Shown here: positions 17,297 through 25,010 of the stretch, piece by piece
How positions within the stretch are numbered: the stretch's first letter is position 1
How the letters are laid out: each line of letters begins with the position of its first letter
Assembly (NCBI RefSeq): GCF_011762225.1
Contig: NZ_JAASQI010000008.1
Coordinates: 124,001-188,000, forward strand
DNA: 64,000 nucleotides
Reading direction: 5' to 3'
From: Pseudochelatococcus lubricantis
GTDB lineage: Bacteria > Pseudomonadota > Alphaproteobacteria > Rhizobiales > Beijerinckiaceae
Program-made: the position numbers and the translations under genes
The notes under the pieces: generated by a model
What the model saw: the letters and a program-made list of their open reading frames with translations, nothing else
Told to the model about the DNA's origin: nothing
Databases searched by the model: none

Positions 17297-17316
17297 CGGA
17301 GCAACCGGTTGCTCCG
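17297..17316. promoter_or_regulatory. 20-bp perfect palindrome between sctF and sctW
   Basis: CGGAGCAACCGGTTGCTCCG reads the same on both strands. It lies about 100 bases after the sctF stop and about 170 bases before the sctW start. It could be an operator for sctW or a compact terminator of sctF (no T-run follows). Its core AGCAAC-CG-GTTGCT recurs almost exactly upstream of phaR at 56691-56704. Confidence 0.5.
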
Positions 17317-17417
17317 TCCGTTGGTTCATACGCCAGATTTACTCAGGGAACGCTATCCGTTCCTCGGCCTGAGGCTCTCGAAGCCTGTGCCGCGCCTCTC
17401 CGGCGCGCCGGGCGCCT

Positions 17418-17738
17418 TCACTGGATGTTGCGCACGATGCCCTTCAGCGTATCTGCGACACTCTTGATAATGTTGGTGCGCAGGTTGCTGATCGCCGACC
17501 ATGTGTTCATGGCAATCTGCATCGCGAACATACGTTCGGTGTCCGACAGGTTGGCGTTCGCCTCGATTGCCTGGATTTCCGCCTCTATGGACCGCATCTG
17601 CTCGCCCATGTGCGACTGGGCCCAGATGAGGTCGAGGCCGTCTTCTTCCGGCAGCTTGAAGGTGTCCTTGTTGGCGATCGTCGCCGGCGTGAGGCTGCTG
17701 CGTATCGCTGCGCCAGCGTCGAATTGCGTAATGGCCAT
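17418..17738 (-). CDS. sctF: T3SS needle subunit SctF
   Basis: This 106-residue protein is the probable needle filament subunit. The C-terminal half is a long amphipathic helix, NTWSAISNLRTNIIKSVADT followed by LKGIVRNIQ, which matches the C-terminal helix of YscF/MxiH/PrgI proteins that packs in the needle lumen. Usual SctF proteins are about 80 residues; this one has some 25 extra at the N-terminus. The ATG at 17738 follows GGAG in ACGGAGATTGAA. It is downstream of sctE on the same strand, as needle and chaperone genes often are. SctI is separately encoded at 31297, so this is not the inner rod. Confidence 0.8.
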   Translation of the reverse strand: MAITQFDAGAAIRSSLTPATIANKDTFKLPEEDGLDLIWAQSHMGEQMRSIEAEIQAIEANANLSDTERMFAMQIAMNTWSAISNLRTNIIKSVADTLKGIVRNIQ

Positions 17739-17754
17739 TTCAATCTCCGTTTCG

Positions 17755-18018
17755 TTAGATTTCTGCGAGAAGCCGTTTTGCATGCTCAATAGCGTTTAGA
17801 ATTGCGGTTGCAGCGGCATGCTCTTTGTAACTCAGCCCGCTATTCAGCGTGTTCTCAACCTCTGTTTTCGCGTGATCGAGCCGTTGCACGATTGCCGCTG
17901 AAACAGTTTCCCGCTCTTTCCGGAACAGCAACTCTTCCAGGTCGCTGACTGAAAACGGCGATATGTCGTCCAGTATGCCGGCCCCGGTCGCAGGTCTGTT
18001 CAGTGTCGCCTGGCTCAT
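17755..18018 (-). CDS. Probable needle co-chaperone SctE (YscE/EscE/SsaE type)
   Basis: This 87-residue soluble helical protein includes VSDLEELLFRKERETVSAAI and KEHAAATAILNAIEHAKRLL. Size, helical hairpin prediction and position next to sctF match the YscE/SsaE needle co-chaperones, which bind the needle subunit with SctG. Sequence identity in this family is low, so the call rests mainly on context. It starts 3 bases after the stop of the CRP-like regulator and ends 16 bases before sctF, so the three form one operon. Confidence 0.62.
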   Translation of the reverse strand: MSQATLNRPATGAGILDDISPFSVSDLEELLFRKERETVSAAIVQRLDHAKTEVENTLNSGLSYKEHAAATAILNAIEHAKRLLAEI

Positions 18019-18021
18019 CGA

Positions 18022-18861
18022 TCAGAGCCCTTCCTGCAGGGCCAGCGATTCCAGCCTGGCGCGATCAAGAACGATGATGGAGCGGTCGCGGATGGCGATC
18101 CATCGGTCGCGTTCCCACGCTTTGAGCGCGCGGTTCACGTTACTGCGCGCGCCTCGCGCCATCAGGCCGAGGTCGGTCTGCGTCACCGCCGGGCCGATGC
18201 AGGGATACATGCGGTCGCCGGCCTTGACGCGCGTGCCCAGCCCGTCCGCAAGCCGTAGAAGCGTTTGCGCGAGACGGGCGGCGAGGGTCCGGAGGCTGAG
18301 CATGCGGGTGAGTTCCACATAGCTGCGGTACCGGCGCGCCACCACGTGCGCCACGGCAGCATCGATTGCGGGAAACCGTTCCCGCAGGCTTCGGAACTGG
18401 TGCAGCGGCACGGCGGCGGCGGTCACGTCGCCAACGGCGCTCGCCATCTCGCAATGCGTGCCGCCCTCGAGGATGCCGAGTTCGCCAAAACTTTCGCCCG
18501 GTGGCAGGATGCCACAGAGCACAGCCGACCCGTCTTCCATCAGATAGGAAAGTCTGACGTAGCCTGAGCGGATGAAGTAAAGGTTGTCGGCGTCGTCATC
18601 CTGCAGATAGATGACGTCGTGCGGCGCGAAGACGCGCAGGATGAAAGATGCAGCCAGTGCAGCTTCTGCCGCTGCGCCCAGGTTTTGAAACTCCGTCGCG
18701 ACGGAAAAGAGGCCTCTGCCGTCCGCAAGTGTGATCCCTCTCGCCAGAGGCGCCGGCGCATGTCCGTCGGGGATGGCATGCAGCGGCGGCAACGGCAGGG
18801 CGCCGATCAATGCGGGCGGCCCGGAAGGCATGCTGTGGGGCGAGGGCGCGATGCTGCTCAT
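18022..18861 (-). CDS. CRP/FNR-family regulator, first gene of the sctE-sctF operon
   Basis: This 279-residue transcription factor has a Pro/Ala-rich N-terminal stretch (1-45), a cNMP-binding-like beta-roll (about 60-180: DNLYFIRSGYVRLSYLMED, ESFGELGIL), a dimer helix and a C-terminal winged helix (about 215-265: TQTDLGLMARGARSNVNRAL). No N-terminal FNR cysteine cluster is present. In the phosphate-binding cassette the Glu is kept (Glu127) but the Arg position is Cys137, so it may not bind cAMP in the usual way. It is divergent from sctD and probably controls the T3SS. Confidence 0.88.
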   Translation of the reverse strand: MSSIAPSPHSMPSGPPALIGALPLPPLHAIPDGHAPAPLARGITLADGRGLFSVATEFQNLGAAAEAALAASFILRVFAPHDVIYLQDDDADNLYFIRSGYVRLSYLMEDGSAVLCGILPPGESFGELGILEGGTHCEMASAVGDVTAAAVPLHQFRSLRERFPAIDAAVAHVVARRYRSYVELTRMLSLRTLAARLAQTLLRLADGLGTRVKAGDRMYPCIGPAVTQTDLGLMARGARSNVNRALKAWERDRWIAIRDRSIIVLDRARLESLALQEGL

Positions 18862-19000
18862 GCCGCATTATCCGTCAGACGACGCTCCGGCGCCGTGGGT
18901 GGCGTGTCATCGGTACGCTGCAACATATCCTCCATCGAACCGGCGCTCCATGCGGGAGGTTTGCGTCATTGACGTTGCGGATCACGTTTACGATTGATCT

Positions 19001-19029
19001 TTGACACATATGCTGAAAAAAGTCACTAT
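19001..19029 (+). promoter_or_regulatory. Candidate sctD promoter
   Basis: TTGACA (19001-19006), a 17-base spacer and CACTAT (19024-19029) lie about 85 bases before the sctD start. The -35 is perfect and the -10 weak, consistent with an activator-dependent promoter. The CRP-like gene lies directly divergent. Confidence 0.45.
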
Positions 19030-19113
19030 GATTCGACAAAAATAGCGTATATAACGACTTATATGTCTAGGCGAGGCGAGGCGCGCTGGACGGGGTATCT
19101 CAGGGGGGGGTTG

Positions 19114-21894
19114 ATGGCGGGCGCGGAACTCATAGATGGCGCGATCCTCAAGATCCTCAGCGGCGTGCAGTCCGGCGTCGAGGTTTCTCTCCTGCCCGGG
19201 CAATACGGGCTCGGCTCGGGGCCCGACGACGACATCCAGATCATCGATGTCAGCCTTGCGCCCGGCCATCTGGAACTGCGGATAAGCCATGCCGGCATAC
19301 AGATCCGCGCAGCTGCCGGCCCCGTCAGAACCGCGAACGGCGTCGTTCTGGATGTGAACAGCGACTGGCAGGAGATCGAGCCGCTCGACGTTCTCACAGC
19401 CGGTACGACGCGGCTGGCGTTGGGCCCCTCGTCGGCATTGTGGACATCCATCGCGGATGCCGAGGTGGAAGCGGATCGCCCGCAGGCACCGGTCGCCGCG
19501 CGGCGCCGCCCTTTGCACACGCTGGCTCTGCCTGTGTTGGCGCTGGCGCTGGTCACGGCGATCGCCGTATGGTATCTGAATACTGGCGATATGGCGCGGC
19601 CAGGCGCGGGTGAATCGGATCTGGCCGGCTTGGAGCAAGTCCGTGCGGCCCTATCGACGCTGCCGTTTGCGCGCGATCTCGCGGTCGTGCAGCAGGTCGA
19701 TGGCGTGATTACCGTCACCGGCTATGTAGACACCCAGGCCGAGCGGCGGGCGGCTGTCGGTGCCATCGGGGCGGCACGCGCCGGTGCACATCCGCGCATC
19801 TGGGTGCTGGAGGCGATGCGACAGGAAATAGAGGGGCTCATCGCCGCGAAAGGGCGGAATCTGTCCTTTGACGTGTCGCGGAAGGGCGCCGTTACGCTCG
19901 ACGGCCGGATTCCGGACGACCGGGAGGCCGAAACCTTCGTCATGACCGTGCGCGAGGCGGTGCCGGGTGTGTCGTCGGTCGACTCGCGCCTGCGGACGCC
20001 GTCCACATTGCTGGAGCAGGTCAACGCTCTGGCCGATTCGTCGCAGATCAGGCCATGGGTGCTGCTACGTCTCGACGATGGCGTGATTGAGGCGACTGGC
20101 TCCGTACCGGTGGAAAAGATTGATGCTTGGTCGGGCTTCCTGCAGGTCTACGCGCGTCGCTTCGCGGCTGATATCGGGCTGCGGTCGTTCGTGCGGCTAC
20201 AGGATGTGACGAGAGTGGCGGCGGAACTTCCCGTGCCGGCTATTTCCGCGAATGCCGTCATGATCGGCGTGCCATCCGCGACCAGCGCCGATGTCGTGCT
20301 CGACGTCGCCCGTGTGCAGAGGGGCGATTTCGCGCCGAAAGATGTGCTGGTCGATGCCGAAAGGCCGGCGGCGAAGACAAACAGCAATTTGCCGCTCGCC
20401 AGCGGAAATGTTGGGACGCTGGTTCGTCCGCTGACCACAAATGCTGGGCCGGGCGAGCACGAGGCGACCGGCGACGGTTCGCAAAACCCCTCGGTGGATA
20501 GGCCCGTCGAGCCGCAGGTGAGCGACTTGGGTGTAGTGCTGCCTGCGATTGTGGGCACGCAAGTCGCTTCCGGCGATGAGCCACAGCAGAACGCGCGCAA
20601 GGCGACTGGCGACGGTTCGCAAGACTCTTCGGCGGATAGGCCCGTCGAGCCGCAGGCGAGCGACTTGGGTGTAGTGCTCCGGGCGATTGCGGGCACGCAA
20701 GCCGCTTCCGGCGATCAGCCACAGCAGAATGCGCGCAAGGCGACCGGCGGCGGTTCGCAAAACTTTTCGGCGGATAAGCCCGTCGAGCCGCAGGCGAGTG
20801 ACTTGGGTGCGGTGCTTCGGGCGATTGCGGGCACGCAAGTTGCTTCCGGCGATCAGCCGCAGCAGATGTCGCAGCCGTCGCGTGAAGCCGCGATGCAGCT
20901 GTCGGGAAACGATGGTGCCGTCAGTGCGCGCGGAACTATCGGCGAGGCGTCATCGGAGAATTCGCAATCTTCATTAGAGATCGTGTTACCGTCGGCGAAC
21001 AGCGGTAACGGGTCGAATGCTGCCGTTGAGGTCTCCGGAGGCAATAGCCAACCGGTTCCCGTGCTGCCGCGTAATGCTGCACGGCAGCCATCCGGCAGCG
21101 TTTCCCTGTCTGGCAATGTCACGCCCTCGTTTCCATCACCCATTACGGACGAGGCCGCCGCGGCAGTCCTGCCTGCTTCCGCGCCGGCTAGGCACTTGAC
21201 GCTTTCAGACAGCACACGTCTCCTGCTCCAGCAGTGGCGAGACGACCGCCTGCCATCCGTCAGCGGCGCGCAGCTTTTGCTCAATGCTCTTCAACGTCTC
21301 AGTGCAATGCTGCAGGATCGCCCCGACGACGTCACGCCTCCGTCCCGGCTGGCGCGGCAAAAATTGCACGATCAATATCTGCCAGCGCAAGGCTTGCAGG
21401 GCCACTCCGGCCATGACACCTGTTGGCCGGGTGCGGCGCTTGGGCCCGACGATGCCATGACGGCAGTATTCTGGCTCGACATTCTGAGCGTTGGCCGGAC
21501 GCTGTCGTTATCAAGTTTTGAGCCGCGCTTCCAGCTCGTCATCATGGAGGCCGCGATCAATCCGCGCCGCACGATGCAATGTGTGATCGACGCCTATCAG
21601 GGTGGCACGGTCGCGGCGCAGTCGGTATTCCTGCGTGAGATCGGGCGTAATCCGGCTTTCATTCGCTTCATCGTGCGAGACATCGCGCCCCACACTCTCG
21701 ACATTTCGGGCGCCGGGCCGGGCGCGCCGTCACGTTTCATCCAGACTCGCAGCGGCGAGAAAATCCATGAAGGTGCCGCGCCCGACATAGCGAGCCGGTT
21801 GCTTCTGGTCGGCGAATTGGGGGCAGTGCTGGAGGTCGCAAACGGCCTCGCCGTGGCGATTTACGGCGGTGAGTTGGCTTGGATTTTAGAATAA
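19114..21894 (+). CDS. sctD: T3SS inner-membrane ring protein SctD, enlarged, with internal repeats
   Basis: This protein of about 926 residues has a cytoplasmic degenerate FHA domain (about 10-105: LPGQYGLGSGPDDDIQIIDV), one membrane helix (about 135-155: LPVLALALVTAIAVWYL), then periplasmic BON-like/ring-building repeats (about 175-400; VVQQVDGVITVTGYVDTQAE). Residues 451-586 are three 46-residue tandem repeats. A Ser/Gly/Asn-rich linker follows, then a unique C-terminal domain of about 230 residues (from LTLSDSTRLLLQQWRDDRLP) that I do not recognise. Usual SctD is about 400 residues. The ATG follows a G8 tract that can serve as a ribosome-binding site; longer starts at 19062 and 18994 exist. 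It is the only core sct ring gene on the plus strand. Confidence 0.85.
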   Translation: MAGAELIDGAILKILSGVQSGVEVSLLPGQYGLGSGPDDDIQIIDVSLAPGHLELRISHAGIQIRAAAGPVRTANGVVLDVNSDWQEIEPLDVLTAGTTRLALGPSSALWTSIADAEVEADRPQAPVAARRRPLHTLALPVLALALVTAIAVWYLNTGDMARPGAGESDLAGLEQVRAALSTLPFARDLAVVQQVDGVITVTGYVDTQAERRAAVGAIGAARAGAHPRIWVLEAMRQEIEGLIAAKGRNLSFDVSRKGAVTLDGRIPDDREAETFVMTVREAVPGVSSVDSRLRTPSTLLEQVNALADSSQIRPWVLLRLDDGVIEATGSVPVEKIDAWSGFLQVYARRFAADIGLRSFVRLQDVTRVAAELPVPAISANAVMIGVPSATSADVVLDVARVQRGDFAPKDVLVDAERPAAKTNSNLPLASGNVGTLVRPLTTNAGPGEHEATGDGSQNPSVDRPVEPQVSDLGVVLPAIVGTQVASGDEPQQNARKATGDGSQDSSADRPVEPQASDLGVVLRAIAGTQAASGDQPQQNARKATGGGSQNFSADKPVEPQASDLGAVLRAIAGTQVASGDQPQQMSQPSREAAMQLSGNDGAVSARGTIGEASSENSQSSLEIVLPSANSGNGSNAAVEVSGGNSQPVPVLPRNAARQPSGSVSLSGNVTPSFPSPITDEAAAAVLPASAPARHLTLSDSTRLLLQQWRDDRLPSVSGAQLLLNALQRLSAMLQDRPDDVTPPSRLARQKLHDQYLPAQGLQGHSGHDTCWPGAALGPDDAMTAVFWLDILSVGRTLSLSSFEPRFQLVIMEAAINPRRTMQCVIDAYQGGTVAAQSVFLREIGRNPAFIRFIVRDIAPHTLDISGAGPGAPSRFIQTRSGEKIHEGAAPDIASRLLLVGELGAVLEVANGLAVAIYGGELAWILE
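20464..20877 (+). repeat. Three 138-bp tandem repeats inside sctD
   Basis: Units begin at 20464, 20602 and 20740 with GCGAC(C/T)GGCG(A/G)CGGTTCG. Each encodes 46 residues (pattern ATGDGSQ...DRPVEPQ...SDLGVVL...GTQ...SGDQPQQNARK). The copies are near-identical at DNA level, so they arose recently by unit duplication and should vary between strains. Confidence 0.95.
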
Positions 21895-22006
21895 AATAAT
21901 ATTGTGAAATTTAATTACATAATAAAAACATGGAATTTTTTAAAAATTAATTAATTATTAAATATTTATATTATTTAGCAAAATAAACTTTATATATTGG
22001 CTGCCG
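21895..22006. other. AT-rich convergent gap, sctD / sctU
   Basis: About 110 bases, nearly all A/T, between the stops of sctD and sctU. No gene and no clear hairpin terminator are seen. Confidence 0.6.
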
Positions 22007-23176
22007 TCAGCGTCGCGGCGCAGTGTCAGCCTGCTCGGTCGCTGCCCTTCTTCTTGTGACATCTGCGCGGTGGTCTCCGGCCTCCATGTCGAGCACGCCG
22101 TGGTCGAGCCGTCCCTTGTAGAGCGTGTTCCGGTTGCGTGCGACCCATGCCAGCACTTCCGCCACCGCGTCGAACAGTTCGGTGGGTACATAGTCGTCGA
22201 CCTCCGCATCGGCGTAGAGTGCCTGTGCAAGTTGTACATTCCGGAAGACGGGAACGCCCGCTTCCTCGGCCTGCGTACGCAGGAAATGCGCGTGCCGGTT
22301 GCGCCCTTTGGCCGTGACGATGGGCAGTGGCATCTTCTCTGAAGTATACAGGATGACGACGGCGAAATGCGTGGGGTTCACAACAACGGCCGTGCCTTCG
22401 CGCGCTGCCGCGCCGCCGCCGTTCATCGCCAGTTCCTGTGCGATCTGGCGGCGCTTGCCCTTGATATGCGGATCGCCCTCGCTCTCCTTGAATTCGCGTT
22501 TGACCTCGTCCTTCGACATCATCAGAGTCTTGATATGGCTGCGCCGCTGATAGACGATGTCGACGACCGCGACGACGACGAAGGCCAGCGCGGAATAGAC
22601 GAAGGTCTGAAACATGAATTGCGAGGTAACGCCAACCAGGCAGGACATGCCGCAGGAAAGAGATGAAATGTAGGCGCCGAGCGCATTCTTCACGACAAAA
22701 TAGAGCAAAATAGAAAGGATGGCGATCTTGATGATCGACTTCAGTGTTTCGACGAGCTGCTTCATCGAAAATATGCGCTTGAACCCCTTCCCGGGGCTGA
22801 TCTTGTCAAGATTCGGTTTCACTGCTTCCGCCGAGAACAGGGTTCCGATCTGGAAGTAGTTCGCGAGAATGCCTGCGAGAAAAACAACTCCGAGGACCGG
22901 CAGCATGATTCTGGTAATGTCATAGACAATGATTTCGATCGCCTTGGCGGCGTTAACCCTGAACTCACCCACTGAAAGCTGTGCGATTTTGTCGAACAGG
23001 CCGAGCAGCGTGCCCATCGTGTTGTGCCAGTTCACCCAGATGAAGGCGATCACCGCGAACAGCGACGTCGTCGTGACGATTTCCGTGCTGCGTGCCACCT
23101 GACCCTTCTTACGGGCATCCCGCAATTTCTTGGGCGTTGGTTGCTCTGTCTTTTCTCCGGATGAGTTCCCGCTCAT
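22007..23176 (-). CDS. sctU: T3SS export switch protein SctU
   Basis: This 389-residue YscU/FlhB-family protein has four N-terminal membrane helices and a cytoplasmic domain that cleaves itself at NP^TH (VVVNPTHFAVVILYTSE). Cleavage changes substrate preference from needle to translocators. The N-terminus GEKTEQPTPKKLRDARKKGQ is the family signature. The tail after about residue 345 is longer and more charged than usual. It is the last gene of the sctI-to-sctU operon and starts 17 bases after sctT ends. Confidence 0.96.
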   Translation of the reverse strand: MSGNSSGEKTEQPTPKKLRDARKKGQVARSTEIVTTTSLFAVIAFIWVNWHNTMGTLLGLFDKIAQLSVGEFRVNAAKAIEIIVYDITRIMLPVLGVVFLAGILANYFQIGTLFSAEAVKPNLDKISPGKGFKRIFSMKQLVETLKSIIKIAILSILLYFVVKNALGAYISSLSCGMSCLVGVTSQFMFQTFVYSALAFVVVAVVDIVYQRRSHIKTLMMSKDEVKREFKESEGDPHIKGKRRQIAQELAMNGGGAAAREGTAVVVNPTHFAVVILYTSEKMPLPIVTAKGRNRHAHFLRTQAEEAGVPVFRNVQLAQALYADAEVDDYVPTELFDAVAEVLAWVARNRNTLYKGRLDHGVLDMEAGDHRADVTRRRAATEQADTAPRR

Positions 23177-23193
23177 GGCGTGCCGCTACTCCG

Positions 23194-24027
23194 TCACTGC
23201 CGAAGGTCGGGTACGGTGGCGGGAATTAGGATATATAAGTATTCGACGTATTGATGTATCTTGTAAATGTTTGATTCAGAATATATGAGCAATGCAGAAA
23301 AGTAAAAAACAAGCATGAAAATGGCGATTATACTCTTTATAGGCATCGCCAGTACGAAAACCTGAATCTGTGGTGCGAAGCGGCTTACCATCGCCAACGC
23401 GAACTCGGACAGAAACATGACCGCAACAACGGGGCCTGCCAGAATGACCACGAAACGAGTGGCGTGGTCCATCACGCCCAGTATGAAGATGGGGAATTCC
23501 GGCGAGATGACGGGAATGAAACGGGTGACAGGCCAGAGTGCAAACGACTGGTAGACCATCCCGAAAATGGGCAGCATCGCGCCGGTGACGAACACGTAGG
23601 TGATGAAGGCATGCGAGAACATGAGGGCGAGCGGAGACGCCTCGTGCCCCTGCATGGGATCGATGCTGGCCGCGATGGCTGCGCCGCGTTGGTTGTCGAT
23701 CAGCGCGCCGGCCGCCTGCACCGACCAGAATATCCAGCCGACAAGATAACCCATGACGAAACCGAGCGCGTATTCCTTGGTGAACAGCAGGGCGAAGACG
23801 AAGACGGAGCCGTTGAAATGCAATGCGTACGGCATGTTGATCGGCACGCTGATGACTGAGATGGACAGCACGCATGCCGTGCGCGCCAGGCGCGGAACGG
23901 CTCCTGAACTGAGCAACTGGGATGTCGACAGGAAAGCGTAGAGGCGGGGCAACGACAGCAGTAGCGCGACCAGCTCCCCATGGAACAGATCCGCGAAAAG
24001 CAGATAGGCCGCCCTGAGTTCGTTCAT
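23194..24027 (-). CDS. sctT: T3SS export apparatus protein SctT
   Basis: This 277-residue SpaR/FliR-family membrane protein of the export gate has several hydrophobic helices, with conserved VMGYLVGWIFWSVQAAGALI and DNQRGAAIAASIDPMQGHE. The ATG overlaps the sctS stop (ATGA), showing translational coupling. Longer frames upstream are out of step with the coding of sctS and were not used. The protein forms the export pore with SctR and SctS. Confidence 0.95.
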   Translation of the reverse strand: MNELRAAYLLFADLFHGELVALLLSLPRLYAFLSTSQLLSSGAVPRLARTACVLSISVISVPINMPYALHFNGSVFVFALLFTKEYALGFVMGYLVGWIFWSVQAAGALIDNQRGAAIAASIDPMQGHEASPLALMFSHAFITYVFVTGAMLPIFGMVYQSFALWPVTRFIPVISPEFPIFILGVMDHATRFVVILAGPVVAVMFLSEFALAMVSRFAPQIQVFVLAMPIKSIIAIFMLVFYFSALLIYSESNIYKIHQYVEYLYILIPATVPDLRQ

Positions 24028-24290
24028 GTCATGTCCGGAAAGCCGTTGAAGATCTTCAGCGTGTAGTTCAAGATTTCGCTGCCCAGAAAGCCTGCCACCG
24101 AGGCGATGGTGATCGCCACAGCGATGAGCTTGATGGCGAATGACAGCGTTTGTTCCTGAACCTGCGTCAGCGCCTGCAGCAGACTGACCAGAATGCCCAC
24201 AACCGAGGCGACCACGATGGGCGGCATCGACAGCAGCATGACGAGCATCATTGATTCCGTGATCTGACGCAGGGCGACTTCGGGCGGCAT
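24024..24290 (-). CDS. sctS: T3SS export apparatus protein SctS
   Basis: This 88-residue SpaQ/FliQ-family protein has two membrane helices: MMLVMLLSMPPIVVASVVGI and FAIKLIAVAITIASVAGFLG. Between them is the conserved LVSLLQALTQVQEQTL. The length is exactly that of the family. AGGAGAAATGC precedes the ATG. It lies between sctR (49-base gap) and sctT (4-base overlap). Confidence 0.96.
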   Translation of the reverse strand: MPPEVALRQITESMMLVMLLSMPPIVVASVVGILVSLLQALTQVQEQTLSFAIKLIAVAITIASVAGFLGSEILNYTLKIFNGFPDMT

Positions 24291-24339
24291 GCATTTCTCC
24301 TCGCGTATCGATGCCGCGGATCGGGCGCGGCTCGCGCTG

Positions 24340-24984
24340 CTACGGGACATACGTCTTCACCAGTCCCAGAATGAGCCGCGACCAGCCATCGATCATGACG
24401 AACAGGAACAGTTTGAACGGCAGGGAAATTGTGAGCGGGCTAACCATCATCATCCCCATGGCGAGCAGGATGTTCGACACGATGAGATCGATGGCGATGA
24501 ATGGCAGGTAGAGCAGGAAGCCGATCTCGAACGCTTCCCGCAACTGGCTGACGGTGAAGGCCGGCAGCACGACCGCGATGCTGTCACCGGTTAGCTGGCT
24601 TGCGAGATTCTCCGGCCACAAGGTGCGGGCGGCCTCCAGAAAGAATTGCTTCTCCCGCTCGGCGGCATGTGTGTTGAGGAACTGTGTCAGCGGCCCCTTG
24701 CCCGCCTGATACGCCTCCTGGATGCCCTCGACGGTCTTGAACGTATGGTTGCCCTGTTCGAGGATATTGTATGTTTCCGCCACCACGGGAAACATGATGT
24801 AGCCGGACAGAATGATCGCCAGCGCATTCAACGCCATGTTGGGCGGGATCTGCTGCACACCAATAGCGTTGCGCACGAGCTGGAAGACCACCGAAATCTT
24901 CACAAAGGATGTAGCGACTACAGCCATGAATGGCACCAGCGCCGCCGTCAGCAGCACAAGGATGAGATTCAACGGATCGATCAA
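24340..24984 (-). CDS. sctR: T3SS export apparatus protein SctR
   Basis: This 214-residue SpaP/FliP-family protein forms the core of the export pore. Signatures are FVKISVVFQLVRNAIGVQQI and, near the C-terminus, AFEIGFLLYLPFIAIDLIVS. The length is typical of non-flagellar members. It lies 26 bases downstream of sctQ. Confidence 0.97.
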   Translation of the reverse strand: MIDPLNLILVLLTAALVPFMAVVATSFVKISVVFQLVRNAIGVQQIPPNMALNALAIILSGYIMFPVVAETYNILEQGNHTFKTVEGIQEAYQAGKGPLTQFLNTHAAEREKQFFLEAARTLWPENLASQLTGDSIAVVLPAFTVSQLREAFEIGFLLYLPFIAIDLIVSNILLAMGMMMVSPLTISLPFKLFLFVMIDGWSRLILGLVKTYVP

Positions 24985-25010
24985 GGGAAACTCCTGTCCG
25001 CCTGGCTGTC

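Noticed and set aside
20464-20877. CRISPR-like array
   Set aside because: The repeats are 138-bp coding units in frame within sctD, with no unique spacers.
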